DNA of 6,089 nucleotides, taken from Anaerolinea thermophila (GTDB lineage: Bacteria > Chloroflexota > Anaerolineae > Anaerolineales > Villigracilaceae). This document shows, piece after piece, positions 5,672 through 6,089 of the stretch (its first letter is position 1; every line of letters starts with the position of its first letter). The position numbers were made by a program, and so were the translations under genes. The notes beneath the pieces are model-generated. The model was not told the origin of the DNA, ran no database searches, and was given only the letters and a program-made list of their open reading frames with translations. The stretch lies in contig DZBA01000208.1 in NCBI GenBank assembly GCA_022729775.1, positions 1 to 6,089 on the forward strand, written 5' to 3'.

Positions 5672-5693
5672 TTCAACTGTAGTGGCAGTTGAA
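5672..5693. promoter_or_regulatory. Inverted repeat at the tupA transcript start
   Basis: TTCAACTG (5672-5679) and CAGTTGAA (5686-5693) are perfect 8-base arms around six bases. The predicted tupA transcript start (near 5690) falls inside the upstream arm. It is either a repressor site overlapping the start or a hairpin at the RNA 5' end. Confidence 0.45.
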
Positions 5694-5696
5694 CGT

Positions 5697-5728
5697 ATTA
5701 TACATCTTCTATTAAGTAAAAACTTAAT
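5697..5728 (-). promoter_or_regulatory. tupA promoter with palindrome over the -35 region
   Basis: A perfect -10 TATAAT lies at 5702-5697 on the minus strand, 56 bases before tupA. No good -35 is present at 16-18 bases (AAGTTT is the best). Instead that region holds a perfect palindrome, ATTAAGT-AAAA-ACTTAAT (5711-5728). A weak -35 covered by a palindrome suggests control by a DNA-binding protein, for example an oxyanion-responsive regulator; which one is unknown. Confidence 0.5.
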
Positions 5729-5736
5729 GGAAATCC

Positions 5737-5784
5737 AAAAGAAATCGCTGAAATTTCCGCAATGAGCGGAGTTTCAGCGATTTC
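5737..5784 (-). terminator. Terminator of the Mop-like gene
   Basis: GAAATCGCTGAAA (5741-5753) and TTTCAGCGATTTC (5772-5784) pair perfectly over 13 bp. After a tiny internal loop the stem continues as TCCGC/GCGGA (5756-5760 / 5766-5770), closed by five bases. On the minus strand TTTT (5740-5737) follows. It begins four bases after the stop at 5788. It separates the Mop-like gene from the tupA promoter. Confidence 0.8.
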
Positions 5785-5787
5785 TAA

Positions 5788-5997
5788 TTATTCTACGGCA
5801 ATCATCACGTTGGAGGCTTTTACAACCGCGTAAGCGTCCTTGCCCTTCTTAAGTCCGAGTGTTTTGACCGATGAGTTGGTGATGATGGAAACAATTTCTG
5901 TTCCAGTGGGCAGTTGAATAATCACTTCGGAGTTGACGGCTCCCTTGACGATTTTAATAACTTTGCCCTGTAATACATTGCGCGCGCTGATTTTCAT
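5788..5997 (-). CDS. Mop/TOBE-domain molybdate/tungstate-binding protein (molbindin-like)
   Basis: This 69-residue single-domain protein matches the Mop family: SARN at 4-7, QGKV, GAVNSEV at 19-25, then ITNSSVKTLGLKKG and a C-terminal AVVKASNVMIAVE. Such proteins assemble into cytoplasmic oligomers that bind molybdate or tungstate at subunit interfaces and act as storage or buffer. The start has AAGGAG six bases upstream. It lies just before tupABC on the same strand but with its own promoter and terminator, so the two are adjacent units serving the same metal. Since TupC lacks a TOBE domain, this protein could also serve as a separate sensor; that is inference. Confidence 0.92.
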   Translation of the reverse strand: MKISARNVLQGKVIKIVKGAVNSEVIIQLPTGTEIVSIITNSSVKTLGLKKGKDAYAVVKASNVMIAVE

Positions 5998-6016
5998 GGT
6001 TTGCTCCTTGTTTTTT

Positions 6017-6054
6017 TACACTTTCGGATAAGGAAATATTTATTGCAAAGTGTA
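6017..6054. promoter_or_regulatory. Widely spaced inverted repeat upstream of the Mop-like gene
   Basis: TACACTTT (6017-6024) and AAAGTGTA (6047-6054) are perfect 8-base arms separated by 22 bases. One arm overlaps the predicted -10, and the other lies just after the transcript start. Arm centres are 30 bp apart, about three helical turns, which would suit a protein bound at both sites on one face of the DNA. Confidence 0.35.
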
Positions 6055-6078
6055 GCATAAAAGATAAAGTTTCGTCAA
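6049..6078 (-). promoter_or_regulatory. Promoter of the Mop-like gene
   Basis: On the minus strand TTGACG (6078-6073), an 18-base spacer and TACACT (6054-6049) precede the Mop-like start by about 51 bases. The -10 is only a partial match to consensus. Confidence 0.45.
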
Positions 6079-6089
6079 ATGAGTTTTTG

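Noticed and set aside
1..6089. CRISPR array, insertion sequence, tRNA or phage/defence genes
   Set aside because: No regularly spaced repeats, transposase motifs, tRNA-like folds or defence domains were seen on either strand.

Overview
The window looks like ordinary chromosome from an uncultured bacterium, most likely phylum Chloroflexota (Anaerolineae-like). This is inferred from style, not from a marker gene. Three predicted envelope proteins (start of window, 1586-2785, 4700-5641) carry a lipobox or signal anchor followed by a long Ala/Pro/Thr/Glu-rich linker, a habit common in that phylum. GC content is moderate, Shine-Dalgarno sites are good, and gene pairs overlap by ATGA. I see no mobile element, tRNA, rRNA, CRISPR array or origin, and no intergenic gap exceeds 300 bases.

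Left part (1-1043, minus strand). A membrane-anchored beta-propeller-like protein runs off the left edge. Its promoter has a perfect -35 (TTGACA) and a run of nine G between -35 and -10, and its leader has a G5/C5 hairpin next to the ribosome binding site. Upstream of it is an OsmC-family thiol protein with its own terminator.

Middle part (1117-3140, plus strand). Diverging from osmC are a YkvA/DUF1232 membrane protein and, coupled to it by an ATGA overlap, a lipoprotein of the glucose/sorbosone (PQQ-type) dehydrogenase family. A separate promoter then serves a 72-residue cysteine-rich small protein that ends in a terminator.

Right part (3213-5997, minus strand). This is a tungstate uptake locus: tupA (binding lipoprotein), tupB (permease) and tupC (ATPase), preceded by a small Mop/TOBE oxyanion-binding protein that has its own promoter and terminator. 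TupA captures the oxyanion outside the membrane and TupB with TupC imports it; the Mop protein probably binds or buffers it inside. The tupA-tupB gap holds two strong inverted repeats, one of them a likely partial terminator. That would favour tupA transcript over tupBC, as is usual for binding-protein-first ABC operons. A palindrome lies over the -35 region of the tupA promoter and is a candidate operator. A large hairpin sits exactly at the tupC stop, between the convergent units.

I do not see a wholly new multi-gene system. The most notable signals are the poly-G tract in a promoter spacer (possible phase variation), the stacked hairpins of the tup locus and the small Cys-rich protein.
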